From NCBI GenBank assembly GCA_016719535.1, contig JADJYX010000020.1, forward strand, positions 186,001 through 250,000: a stretch of 64,000 nt of DNA. Reading direction: 5' to 3'. Position 1 is the stretch's first letter; each line of letters starts with the position of its first letter. Source of the DNA: Rubrivivax sp. (GTDB lineage: Bacteria > Pseudomonadota > Gammaproteobacteria > Burkholderiales > Burkholderiaceae_C). The position numbers were made by a program, and so were the translations under genes. Of the stretch, positions 57,170-64,000 are shown one piece after another. The notes beneath the pieces were generated by a model. That model did not search any database. It was not told the origin of the DNA and saw only the letters and a program-made list of their open reading frames with translations.

Positions 57170-57181
57170 GACAGGTTAGGC
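57170..57181 (-). other. attC site 1, R'' end beyond the IS110 insertion
   Basis: GACAGGTTAGGC, read on the minus strand as GCCTAACCTGTC: the R'' core of the site whose larger part is at 55463-55577. It marks the border of the toxin-antitoxin cassette. Confidence 0.8.
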
Positions 57182-57217
57182 GCCGCACCTTCTGCGGTGG
57201 CTGGTAGACTCGCGCCC

Positions 57218-57442
57218 ATGAATGGCCGTGTAGACCACTTGCTCGAAGATGTGTTGCGTCTGCCGGCGGAGGAGCGCTCCGCGGTAGCTGCTGCATTGAT
57301 TGACAGTCTGGAGTCTGCAGAAGAGCCGGTGGTTTCTGCGGCTTGGCGCTCCGAACTAGTGAAGAGGCGCGAAGACCTGCGAGCGGGGCGTATAAAGGGC
57401 CAGGCTTGGCTTGACGTCCGGGCGCGCCTTGGCGCCCTGTGA
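57218..57442 (+). CDS. Addiction-module antitoxin
   Basis: A 74-residue acidic-helical protein, MNGRVDHLLEDVLRLPAEERSAV then AALIDSLESAEEPVVSAAW and ELVKRREDLRAGRIKGQAW. This is the pattern of the TIGR02574-type addiction-module component paired with RelE/ParE toxins. It overlaps the toxin start by 4 nt (GTGA). The start at 57218 lies 37 nt from the attC core. The pair reads on the plus strand although its attC (site 1) has minus polarity, so it presumably carries its own promoter. Confidence 0.8.
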   Translation: MNGRVDHLLEDVLRLPAEERSAVAAALIDSLESAEEPVVSAAWRSELVKRREDLRAGRIKGQAWLDVRARLGAL

Positions 57443-57741
57443 GCCGCTTCAACGTTGAAATTCTTCCCGAAGCGGAAGAAGAGATCCGGGAAGCCTTCCT
57501 CTGGTACTTTGAGCGCAGTCCCATTGCGGCGGACGGCTTTCGGTCTCTCGTCTTTGCGGCGATCGATGGCCTTGCGGATCGCGCTGACATGTGGCCCGCA
57601 GACGATGATGGCTTTTACTTCTACGTCTTGGCGCGTTTCCCTTACACGGTCTGGTACGACGTAGAGGGCAGCTTGGTGACGGTACTCGCTGTCGCACACC
57701 AACATAGGCGGCCGGGTTACTGGAAGCTGCGCGGGGCCTGA
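57439..57741 (+). CDS. RelE/ParE family toxin
   Basis: A 100-residue toxin, VSRFNVEILPEAEEEIREAFLWY, ERSPIAADGFRSLVFAAIDGL and the C-terminal strands FYFYVLARFPYTVWYDVEGSLVTVLAVAHQHRRPGYWK typical of the ParE branch (gyrase poison or mRNA interferase; not distinguishable here). Its GTG start overlaps the antitoxin stop. It ends 19 nt before attC site 2. GC content is lower than the core genome. Confidence 0.85.
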   Translation: MSRFNVEILPEAEEEIREAFLWYFERSPIAADGFRSLVFAAIDGLADRADMWPADDDGFYFYVLARFPYTVWYDVEGSLVTVLAVAHQHRRPGYWKLRGA

Positions 57742-57760
57742 GGCGCGTCGTATTTGCGGC

Positions 57761-57886
57761 GCCTAACGTAGAGGTAACCGGGCGACGACGGCGTGGCGCC
57801 TGGGCCGCGAGGCGCAACATGGACAACGAGCGCTTCGCGGCCCAGGTGCCATGCCGTTGGCGCTCCGGTTGACCGCCATGTTAGGC
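57761..57886 (-). other. attC site 2 (intact)
   Basis: A 126-bp imperfect palindrome bounded by GCCTAAC and GTTAGGC. On the minus strand it reads GCCTAACATGGCGGTCAACC at the 5' end and CGGTTACCTCTACGTTAGGC at the 3' end. L'' GTCAACCGG carries an extra C relative to the complement of L' (GTAACCGG), the normal asymmetry that sets recombination strand and orientation. The central arms (CGCGAGGCGC / GCGCTTCGCG) form the variable stem. Confidence 0.9.
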
Positions 57887-58320
57887 GGCATCCCTGGTGT
57901 TGAGCGCGCCGACGCCTGGCAGAAGCAGCAGTGCTGCCGACCCTGACGCCCATGAGCCCGGACTGCGGTCGCGGCATGCCGCCGCGCTACTCGCACCGGG
58001 TGAAGTGAAGACAAACCTCGGCTCCTGGCAGCGAGCCGCGGCAGGCGCAGCCGAGACGCGCAGGCGGAGTTGGCAGAACGGGTGACCGCGACTGGCTCCC
58101 GCGAACGCCGAAGGACGTGAGCGCAGAAGAACCCTTCCTGGAGCCGAAGCGCGCTGGCGCCGGCAGGAGAAGGCCGCGCAGAGCTAACATTGCCGCAGCC
58201 GGCAGAAGAGATGCCGCGTGAGTCCGCGGCGGACTCTTGGCACCGTAGCGCGCCGACCATGGACTGCAGCCAACCAGCGGCGCGGAGCGTAGAGGGAGAA
58301 GCCGCAGAAGCGGAGTTCAT
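57763..58320 (-). CDS. Hypothetical cassette ORF reading into attC
   Basis: A 185-codon frame starts at an ATG only 3 nt past the attC site 3 core and stays open through the whole cassette (57887-58323) and attC site 2. It begins MNSASAASPSTLRAAGWLQS. The last 45 residues are the translated attC site. Composition is rich in Ser, Ala, Arg and Cys with no recognised domain, and high GC makes long open frames common by chance. The start position and polarity are those of a cassette gene; coding status is uncertain. Confidence 0.3.
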   Translation of the reverse strand: MNSASAASPSTLRAAGWLQSMVGALRCQESAADSRGISSAGCGNVSSARPSPAGASALRLQEGFFCAHVLRRSREPVAVTRSANSACASRLRLPRLAARSRGLSSLHPVRVARRHAATAVRAHGRQGRQHCCFCQASARSTPGMPPNMAVNRSANGMAPGPRSARCPCCASRPRRHAVVARLPLR

Positions 58321-58323
58321 GAC

Positions 58324-58438
58324 GCCTAACGTAGAGTTAACCGGGCGGCGACGGCATGGCGCCCTGGCCGTGCGGCCGATGATGGACAAAGGCGGCCGCA
58401 CGGCCAGGGTGCCATGCCGTTGGCGCTCCGGTTGAACG
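58324..58438 (-). other. attC site 3, larger part (interrupted by IS110)
   Basis: R' core GTTAGGC (complement of 58324-58330), L' GGTTAACTC, long arms CTGGCCGTGCGGCC / GGCCGCACGGCCAG, and L'' GTTCAACCGG with the extra C. Minus polarity. The site stops at CGGTTGAACG where an IS110 element begins, the same position as in site 1. The far R'' core is missing because the element's other end is cut off by IS21 sequence. Confidence 0.88.
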
Positions 58439-59684
58439 AATACGAAGGGACTTCCCCAGTCCTGTGACGGTATCGAGGTACCAAGATTGACTTGCGGAAG
58501 TTCAATCTGAACGGAAAGGGGAAGTCCATGGCGGAGATTACACGTGCGCTGGTGGCGCGGGTAGGGGTGGATCTGTCCAAGCGGGTATTCCAGGTGCACG
58601 CGGTGGATCGATCGGGGCGGGTGGTGCAGGCCAGGGCGATGCCGCCTGATCGGTTCTATGCATGGTGCGCCGAGTTGCCTGCGGGGTGCCTGGTGGCGAT
58701 GGAGGCCTGCGGCGGGGCGCACCATGTTGCGCGGCGCCTGCAGCTGCTGGGGCTGGACGCCAGGCTGATCGCGGGGCACTTCGTGAGCCCGTACCGCATG
58801 GCGGGCAAGCGGGGCAAGAACGACGCCAATGACGCTGCGGCGATCTGCGAGGCAGCGGGTCGGCCGCACATGCGCTTCGTGCCGGTCAAGACCGTCGAGC
58901 AGCAGGGGCAGCTGTCGGTGCACCGGCTGCGAGAGGGCTACAAGGAAGAGCGAACCGCGCTGATCAACCGCATCCGCGGGCTGCTGGCGGAGTTCGGCCT
59001 GGTGTTCCCGCGCAGCCCCGAGGCGCTGCGCGCCGTGCTGGCCGAGGTGATCGAGGACGCCGGCAACGAACTGCCAGGCGTGGCGAGGCTGGCCTTGCAG
59101 CGGGCGCATCTGCACTGGATCGACATCGAATTGCAGATGGCCTGGTGCGACCAGCGCATCGCCAGCCATGTGAGGTCGGATGAACGCGCCAAGAAGGCAT
59201 CCACGCTGCTGGGCGTGGGGCCGACCACCGCCTCGGCCGTGGTGGCCAGCGTGGGTGACTTCAAGCAGTTTGCCAACGCCAGGCAATTCTGTGCGTGGAT
59301 GGGCCTGGTGCCGAGCCAGAACTCCACCGGGGGCAAGGCCAGGCTCGGGCGCATCACCAAACGGGGCGACGACTACCTGCGCACGCTGCTGATCCAGGGC
59401 GCGAAGTCCGCGGTGATGAGCGCCGGCAAACGAAGCGACCGCATCAGCCAGTGGCTGGTGCAGCTCAAGGAGAGGGTCGGCTGGCAGAAGGCCGTGGTGG
59501 CGCTGGCCAACAAGAACGCGCGCATCCTGTGGGCGGTGCTCACGGGAGACGTGGCGTTCGACCCCGACCATGTGCCGCAACCGCCGGCCGCGCGTAGCGG
59601 CCTCGAGCCGCAGCCCGCAGCCTGAGCAGGCCGCCACCGATCGATCGACAACCGAATCCTCAGCCAGACGCGCGCCGAAGACCC
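58439..59684 (+). mobile_element. IS110 family element of the IS1111 type, copy 3, right end lost
   Basis: The left end AATACGA-AGGGACTTCCCC is identical over 19 nt to copy 1, and the element starts at the matching attC position. The interior differs clearly from copies 1 and 2, so it is a related but distinct element. Its right end is replaced by an IS21 left end at about 59685. Confidence 0.8.
58528..59625 (+). CDS. IS110 family transposase, intact (copy 3)
   Basis: A 365-residue DEDD transposase in one frame. RVGVDLSKRVFQVHAVDRSG has the first Asp, VAMEACGGAHHV the Glu, and KRGKNDANDAAAICEAAG the following Asp residues; the C-terminal domain has LLGVGPTTASAVVASVGDF and GLVPSQNSTGGKARLGRITKRGD. 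ATG follows AAAGGGGAAGTCC. The gene itself looks complete, but the element has lost its right end, so it may move other copies but not itself. Confidence 0.9.
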   Translation: MAEITRALVARVGVDLSKRVFQVHAVDRSGRVVQARAMPPDRFYAWCAELPAGCLVAMEACGGAHHVARRLQLLGLDARLIAGHFVSPYRMAGKRGKNDANDAAAICEAAGRPHMRFVPVKTVEQQGQLSVHRLREGYKEERTALINRIRGLLAEFGLVFPRSPEALRAVLAEVIEDAGNELPGVARLALQRAHLHWIDIELQMAWCDQRIASHVRSDERAKKASTLLGVGPTTASAVVASVGDFKQFANARQFCAWMGLVPSQNSTGGKARLGRITKRGDDYLRTLLIQGAKSAVMSAGKRSDRISQWLVQLKERVGWQKAVVALANKNARILWAVLTGDVAFDPDHVPQPPAARSGLEPQPAA

Positions 59685-60424
59685 TGGTGGCCACCCAAAC
59701 TCCCCCACCCGTGGCCACCTCAAATTCCCCCACCCTGACCGTGCTTCGATGAGGCGCTGAGCAGGCCGGCGAGGCCGGCCGGTCAGGGCTGAGCAGGACG
59801 TTACTTTCCACCCCTGTATGTCGAGGGGAAGCAAGGAGTGAACGTCTTGAAGCCACATCTACAGACAACCGTCTGGACGCTGCTGGAGGCCGGCGCCAGC
59901 CAGCGCGACATCCAGCGCGTCACGGGGATCGATCGCAAGACGATCCGCGGTTACCAGAAGCGGTTCGCCGCTGCCGCTGCAGCAAATTCCCCGGGGTGGC
60001 CACCGGCTCCCTGGGTGTGGCCGCCGGCGCGGCGGAGCAAATTCCCCCACCCCGGCCACCGGCACCGGCACCGACACCGACACCGACTCCGGCAGTGACG
60101 CCGACGACTTTTGCGCCGACGGCATCGGCCTGCGAACCCCACCGCGCCTTCATCGAGGCCCAGCTTCGGCTGCGTCGCAACGCCGTAGCCATCTACCAGG
60201 ACCTGGTGGATCTGCACGGCTACGCCGGCGCCTACAACTCGGTCAAGCGCTTCGCCAACAAGCTGCGCCACCGCGAGCCCGAGCAGTTCGACCGTCTGGC
60301 CTTCCTGCCGGGCGAAGAGATGCAGGTCGACTACGGCGAGGGCGCTCTCACGCGCGTGCCCGGCACCGACCGCTGGCGCAAGCCGCGGCTGTTCGTGGCC
60401 ACGCTGCGCTACTCGCGGCGCAGC
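59685..60424 (+). mobile_element. IS21 family element, left-end fragment
   Basis: It begins TGGTGGCCACCCAAACTCCC. The left end has repeated blocks GTGGCCAC followed by CAAACTCCCCCACCC or CAAATTCCCCCACCC at 59686-59735, the multiple terminal repeats typical of IS21 elements. The fragment is cut at 60424 by IS66, inside istA. Confidence 0.75.
59838..60424 (+). pseudogene. istA: IS21 family transposase IstA, N-terminal fragment with frameshift
   Basis: The GTG start follows AAGGA. The helix-turn-helix part reads LKPHLQTTVWTLLEAGASQRDIQRVTGIDRKTIRGYQKRF; a 1-nt loss in the GGGG run near 59994 moves to the frame with VATGSLGVAAGAAEQIPPPRPP and HRAFIEAQLRLRRNAVAIYQDLVDLHGYAGAYNSVKRF. The first DDE Asp is in PGEEMQVDYGEGALTRVPG. 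The frame ends after FVATLRYSRRS at the IS66 border. Confidence 0.8.
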
Positions 60425-60509
60425 GTAACCGGTAAGCCACCGGCGTCCTTCCCCTGCGCCTGATCGGTTTCGACAATCCCTCACATCGACATGACGTGAG
60501 GAGACGGCG

Positions 60510-60845
60510 ATGGGTGAACAGCGGCGGCGGCGACTGGACACACGCAGCTGGCGCGAGGTGATGCTGCGCTTCGGCGAAGCCGACATGACGGTCAGCGCGT
60601 TCTGTGCCCGTGAGGGGCTGAGCACGAGCAGCTTCTGCCGCTGGCGCGAACGACTCGGCTCGGTCGGCGACGCGGGAGGTGCTGCACTGCCCCGCGGTGG
60701 GCGATCGCAGCTGGCCGTGCGGCCTCGCGCCGCAGGCTTCATCGACCTGGGACACCTGGCCACGCCGCCGCGTGATGCCGGTGCCGGCGTGGAGCTGCGC
60801 CTGGACCTCGGTGGTGGCGTCGTGCTGCAGATCGTGAGGCGGTGA
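60510..60845 (+). CDS. tnpA: IS66 accessory protein TnpA
   Basis: A 111-residue protein with the helix-turn-helix of IS66 Orf1: WREVMLRFGEADMTVSAFCAREGLSTSSFCRWRERLG. The C-terminal part ends VELRLDLGGGVVLQIVRR. It probably binds the element ends. Its stop overlaps the tnpB start (TGATG). Confidence 0.85.
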   Translation: MGEQRRRRLDTRSWREVMLRFGEADMTVSAFCAREGLSTSSFCRWRERLGSVGDAGGAALPRGGRSQLAVRPRAAGFIDLGHLATPPRDAGAGVELRLDLGGGVVLQIVRR

Positions 60846-61293
60846 TGTTCTTCCCCGAGTCCCGCGTGCGGGTGTACCTGTATGGCCAGGCGGTGGACAT
60901 GCGCAAGTCCTTCGACGGCCTGTACGCCGTGGCACGCTCTGCCTTCCCCAGGACCCGACCGGCGGGGACCTGTACGTCTTCGTCAACCGCAGCGGCCGGC
61001 AGATCAAGGTGCTGTACTTCGACCGCAGCGGCTGGTGCGTGTGGGCCAAGCGGCTGGAGGCCGGGCAGTTCATCGGCGACTGGTCGCAGGCGCGCACGCG
61101 CGAGATCGACTGCACGCAGCTCAAATTGCTGCTCGAAGGCATCGAGCCGCGCCGTTATCTCAAGCGCTATCGACATGGCAGTTCACGCGATCAGCGGCAC
61201 GAACATCAATTCGTCGATTCCGACGGCGCGCCCCGCACGGAAGGCAATTCGGATCACTCCCGTGGTGCGCAGTTCGGGGCTTGCGTAGCATGA
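60845..61293 (+). pseudogene. tnpB: IS66 accessory protein TnpB, frameshifted
   Basis: The first part reads MFFPESRVRVYLYGQAVDMRKSFDGLYAVARSAF; a 1-nt loss in the C-run near 60950 moves to the frame DPTGGDLYVFVNRSGRQIKVLYFDRSGWCVWAKRLEAGQF. That is the conserved TnpB (Orf2) sequence of IS66. An extra C restores about 149 residues. The break is in a homopolymer, so sequence error is possible. Confidence 0.8.
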
Positions 61294-61299
61294 CCCGCC

Positions 61300-62904
61300 A
61301 TGTCAAACGCAGTGCTCACGCGCATGCCCGATGCGGCGGAACTGGCCGCCATGGACATGCAGCACGTGGCGCAACTGCTGCGCGCGCAAGCCGCACAGAT
61401 CGAGGGGCTGCGCGCCCAGATCGAATGGTTCCGGCGCCAGATCTTCGGCCAAAAGAGCGAGCGCTACGCGCCGCTGCCCGACGCGCAGCAACTGCATCTG
61501 GGTCAATTGCTGGGCGAGCCGATGCCGGTGGAGCCGGCAACGCCCGCGCTCGAGCAGGACGTGCCCGCGCACAAGCGACGCAAGGCCCGCAGCGACTTCA
61601 TCGACGACGCCGCCAGCGTACCGTTCTTCGACGAGGCCCGGGTGCCGGTGGTCAGCATCGAGGTGCCCAACCCCGAAGTGCAGGGCCTGAGCGCCGAGCA
61701 GTTCACCGCGCAGTACGAGATCGTCGGCCAGAAGGTCAGCCACCGCCTGGCGCAGCGCCCGGGCGCCTACGTGGTGCTGAAGTACGTACGACCGGTGATC
61801 AAGCGCCGCGACACCCAAACCCTGCACTGCCCGCCGGCGCCGGTGGGCGTCATCGAGGGCAGCCGCGCCGACGTGAGCTTCATCGCCGGCGTGATGGTCG
61901 ACAAGTTCCAGTGGCATCTGCCGCTGTACCGCCAGCACCAGCGGCTGACCGAAGCCGGCTTCAAGCTCAGCCGGCCCTGGTTGACGCAGCTGGTGGCTCA
62001 AGGCGCGCAGTTGCTGGAGCCGATCTACGACGCGCAGCTCGAATCGATCCGGCGCAGCCGCGTCAAGGCGGTGGACGAAACACCGATCAAGGCCGGCCGG
62101 GCCGGACCGGGCAAGATGAAGGCGGGCTACTTCTGGCCGGTGTACGGCGAGCTGGGCGAGGTGTGCTTCCCGTTCTTCGAGTCGCGCCAGCACGCCTGCG
62201 TGAAGGAACTGCTGGGCGACAAGGCGCAGCCGGGCGCGGTGCTGCTCAGCGACGGCTATGCGGCCTACAGCCGCTACGCCGAAGCCACCGGCGTGACGCA
62301 CGCGCAGTGCTGGGCGCACACACGGCGCGGCTTCTTCGAGGCGCTGAATGCCGAGCCGCAAGCGGCCGATCAGGCGCTGAAGATGATCGGCCTGGTCTAC
62401 GAGGTCGAGGCCGTCATCGGCCACAAGGGCTTGAGCGGCGAGAGCAAGCGGCTGCACCGGCTGGAGCACGCCAAGCCGCTGGTCGCGCAGTTCTTCGCCT
62501 GGGTCGACGAGCAGCTCGCGCGCCAGGGCCTGCTGCCGAGCAACAAGCTGACCCAGGCGCTGGCCTATGCGCGCGAACGCAAGGCGCAGTTGATGGTGTT
62601 CCTGGGCGACGAGGACGTGCCGATGGACACGAACCACCTGGAGCGGGCGTTGCGGCCGATCCCGCTGGGCCGCAAGAACTGGCTGTTCTGCTGGACGGAG
62701 GTCGGCGCCAAGCATGCCGGCATCGTGCAAAGCCTGATCACGACATGCAGGCTGCACGGCATCGAGCCGTACACGTACTTCGTCGATGTCCTGCAGCGCG
62801 TGGGCCAGCATCCGGCCAGCCGCGTGGCCGAACTCACGCCACGGCTGTGGAAGCAGCACTTCGCCGAGCAGCCGCTGCGCTCGGACTTGCACGGGATCGG
62901 CTGA
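61300..62904 (+). CDS. tnpC: IS66 family transposase TnpC
   Basis: A 534-residue transposase, unbroken. The N-terminal coiled coil with LLRAQAAQIEGLRAQIEWFRRQIFGQKSERY precedes a zinc-finger-like part and the DDE core: VKAVDETPIKAGRAG (Asp), GAVLLSDGYAAYSRYA (Asp) and TNHLERALRPIPLGRKNWLFC (Glu). The C-terminal IS66 domain is complete. Confidence 0.93.
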   Translation: MSNAVLTRMPDAAELAAMDMQHVAQLLRAQAAQIEGLRAQIEWFRRQIFGQKSERYAPLPDAQQLHLGQLLGEPMPVEPATPALEQDVPAHKRRKARSDFIDDAASVPFFDEARVPVVSIEVPNPEVQGLSAEQFTAQYEIVGQKVSHRLAQRPGAYVVLKYVRPVIKRRDTQTLHCPPAPVGVIEGSRADVSFIAGVMVDKFQWHLPLYRQHQRLTEAGFKLSRPWLTQLVAQGAQLLEPIYDAQLESIRRSRVKAVDETPIKAGRAGPGKMKAGYFWPVYGELGEVCFPFFESRQHACVKELLGDKAQPGAVLLSDGYAAYSRYAEATGVTHAQCWAHTRRGFFEALNAEPQAADQALKMIGLVYEVEAVIGHKGLSGESKRLHRLEHAKPLVAQFFAWVDEQLARQGLLPSNKLTQALAYARERKAQLMVFLGDEDVPMDTNHLERALRPIPLGRKNWLFCWTEVGAKHAGIVQSLITTCRLHGIEPYTYFVDVLQRVGQHPASRVAELTPRLWKQHFAEQPLRSDLHGIG

Positions 62905-62935
62905 CAGGCAAGAACGCCGGCTGGTTACCGCTTAC

Positions 62936-63415
62936 GGGATGGCCTGCTGCTCGACGCTCTTGAGCGGCACCGGGTGGATCCTCGGCCGCGCGGCGGCCTC
63001 GTAGATCGCCGCCGCATCGTTGGCGTCGTTCTTGCCCGAGCGGCCCTGGCGGCGAAACGGCACCACCAGGTGGCCCGCCAGCAGCACGGGCTTGAAGCCG
63101 AGCGCCGTCAACTGCCGGCCCCAGTGGTGCGCGCCGCCGCACGCCTCCATGACCACCTCGCAGCCCGGCGGCAGATGCGAGGCGCACCAGCCGAGAAACC
63201 GCTCGCGTGCCAACGGCTTGGCCCACACGATGCGTCCCCGATGATCCTCGGCATGGATCTGCAGCACGTTCTTGGCCAGATCCACCGCCTATGCGCGTGA
63301 CCTCGAGTCCAGTAACCTTGTTCATGGGCTTCCCTTTGCAGTTGCAGATTGACTCTCCGCCTGTCAATCTTGGTGCATCGACACCGGTGCTGGACTGGGG
63401 AAGTCCCTTCGTATT
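62936..63415 (-). mobile_element. IS110 element copy 2, inverted left-end fragment
   Basis: Nearly identical to copy 1 (55578-56058) but inverted: it contains the left end with TCGTATT border, the AGGGACTTCCCC repeat and the first third of the transposase, from MNKVTGLEVTRI to VEQQAI. One extra base in ATAGGCGGTGG breaks the frame after TRI. It is cut by the IS66 right end. The missing two thirds of this copy are nowhere in the window. Confidence 0.85.
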
Positions 63416-63530
63416 CGGTCAACCGGAGCCTCCACGGCATGCCGCCCTGGCCGCGAGGCGCTCGCTGTCCATGTTGCGCCTCGCGGCCAGGGCGCCATGC
63501 CGTTCCGGCCCGGTTACCTCTACGTTAGGC
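63416..63530 (+). other. attC site 4, larger part (interrupted by IS110)
   Basis: Plus polarity, opposite to sites 1-3. L'' CGGTCAACCGG directly follows the IS110 border; arms CCGCGAGGCGC / GCGCCTCGCGG; the end CGGTTACCTCTACGTTAGGC is identical to the R' end of site 2. The R'' core was separated by the IS110 insertion and is lost. Confidence 0.87.
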
Positions 63531-63587
63531 CGCACAAATCAAACACGCTGCGCTGGCTGCCGCTCTCAGCCAGAGAACACTCCAAGA

Positions 63588-63833
63588 ATGCTCAATCCGC
63601 TATGCCCAAACTGCAAAGTCCAGGTGCGACTACTCTCTGCGGAGTGGCAGGCACAGCGAGGTCAGAGACACCGTTCTTGCCCTCACTGCAGGCATCGCGT
63701 CGAGATCAAGTTCAACGCACGGACTTTCCTACTCTGGTTTGCCGCCGTAGTGGCAGCATCCATCTTGGCCGGCTATGCTTTTGGCGTTCGAGCCGGAGGT
63801 ACGCTCTTCCCCTGGCATTTCTCATTCCCTTGA
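63588..63833 (+). CDS. Small zinc-ribbon membrane protein in an integron cassette
   Basis: An 81-residue protein starting MLNPLCPNCKVQVRLLSAEW. Two Cys pairs (CPNC and CPHC, 25 residues apart) form a likely zinc ribbon at the N-terminus, followed by one membrane helix (LLWFAAVVAASILAGYAFGV). The start lies 57 nt after the attC site 4 core and the stop 63 nt before attC site 5, both in the attC polarity, so it is a standard cassette gene. No function can be assigned. GC content is lower than the chromosome. Confidence 0.7.
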   Translation: MLNPLCPNCKVQVRLLSAEWQAQRGQRHRSCPHCRHRVEIKFNARTFLLWFAAVVAASILAGYAFGVRAGGTLFPWHFSFP

Positions 63834-63896
63834 TACCCAGCCTGTACCTCGAGAGTGCAGCCTGAATTCACTGCAAGCTCACGGGATTGCAGTGCG

Positions 63897-64000
63897 GCCT
63901 AACAGGTCGTTCAACCGGAGCGCCAACGGCTGGCCACCAGGCCCGCGCGGCGCCTTGGTTCATCATGCACCGCGCGGGCCTGGCGTCCATCCGCTGTCGC
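63897..64000 (+). other. attC site 5, cut by the window end
   Basis: It starts GCCTAACAGGTCGTTCAACC, the typical R''-spacer-L'' of an attC on the plus strand, followed by arms GGCCCGCGCGG / CCGCGCGGGCC-like sequence around CTTGGTTCATCATGCA. The R' end lies outside the window. It is the attC of the zinc-ribbon cassette and shows the array continues to the right. Confidence 0.85.

Larger units (their letters stand above)
60425..62935 (+). mobile_element. IS66 family element
   Basis: About 2511 bp, bounded by inverted repeats of about 28 bp with several mismatches: the left starts GTAACCGGTAAGCCACCGGC and the right, reversed, GTAAGCGGTAACCAGCCGGC. It carries the three IS66 genes. IS66 elements make 8-bp target duplications, but the flanks here are GGCGCAGC and GGGATGGC, and lie in two different elements (IS21 and IS110), so a rearrangement happened at this copy. 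Confidence 0.85.

Noticed and set aside
55463..58438. attC-like palindromes as ordinary REP or terminator repeats
   Set aside because: The conserved GCCTAAC/GTTAGGC ends, extra-base L'' arm, alternation with small cassette genes and IS1111-type insertion at one fixed point fit attC sites much better.
57763..59868. A 701-codon minus-strand gene
   Set aside because: It runs antisense through the intact IS110 transposase; only the part inside the cassette (to 58320) is a possible gene.

Overview
The window looks like the chromosome of a betaproteobacterium of the order Burkholderiales, probably near the Rubrivivax/Leptothrix/Ideonella group. The evidence is very high GC, the gene order gyrA..pheA-tyrA-aroA/cmk-rpsA-ihfB-lapAB and tig-clpP-clpX-lon, a fused aroA-cmk gene, a tmRNA tag reading ANDERFALAA, an hpnCDE squalene cluster, and ilvB-ilvH-ilvC-pssA-leuA. 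This is inferred from gene content; no database search was possible.

Layout. 1-10.1 kb (minus strand): a long housekeeping operon running gyrA, a DUF2059 protein, pheA, tyrA, aroA/cmk, rpsA, ihfB, lapA, lapB. 10.4-13.0 kb (plus): ompA, ubiG, gph and the tmRNA gene ssrA. 13.5-19.7 kb: a B12-type radical SAM protein, a membrane H+-pyrophosphatase divergent from soluble ppa, and a FemAB/GNAT-like protein. 19.8-25.2 kb: nadE and glnB, converging on a tightly overlapping minus-strand run of ECF sigma factor, DUF3619, DUF3106, RDD, dgkA and a LOG-family gene. 25.3-31.6 kb: branched-chain amino acid genes with a clear leucine-rich leader peptide and attenuator before leuA, a candidate leader peptide before ilvB, and a structured ilvB-ilvH intergenic region. 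31.8-39.3 kb: a penicillin-binding endopeptidase, then a minus-strand operon of a DsbD-alpha-like protein, a secreted UGSC-type protein, hpnC, hpnD, hpnE and iclR. 39.4-43.8 kb: an RND efflux pair behind a strong promoter with a palindromic operator. 43.9-49.9 kb: tRNA-Leu, tig, clpP, clpX and lon.

50-64 kb is accessory DNA. Beyond tRNA-Gly and tRNA-Cys comes a dense patch of decayed insertion sequences (IS481-like, IS21, IS3, IS256), followed by an array of integron attC sites with gene cassettes. I see five related attC sites, about 126 bp where whole: one intact, three interrupted by IS110-family elements of the IS1111 type at the same position and orientation, and one running off the window. 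Cassettes carry a hicBA toxin-antitoxin pair, a ParE/RelE-type pair, a possible unknown ORF and a small zinc-ribbon membrane protein. attC polarity flips across a nested IS21/IS66/IS110 junction whose flanks do not match, which indicates an inversion or deletion. No integron integrase is visible, so this is either an attC cluster lacking an integrase or part of a larger chromosomal integron whose integrase lies outside the window.

Caution on sequence quality: rpsA, gyrA and ompA each carry apparent 1-nt indels, mostly in GC-rich runs. Since rpsA and gyrA are essential, these are more likely sequence errors than real mutations, and some frameshifts in the transposases may be errors too.
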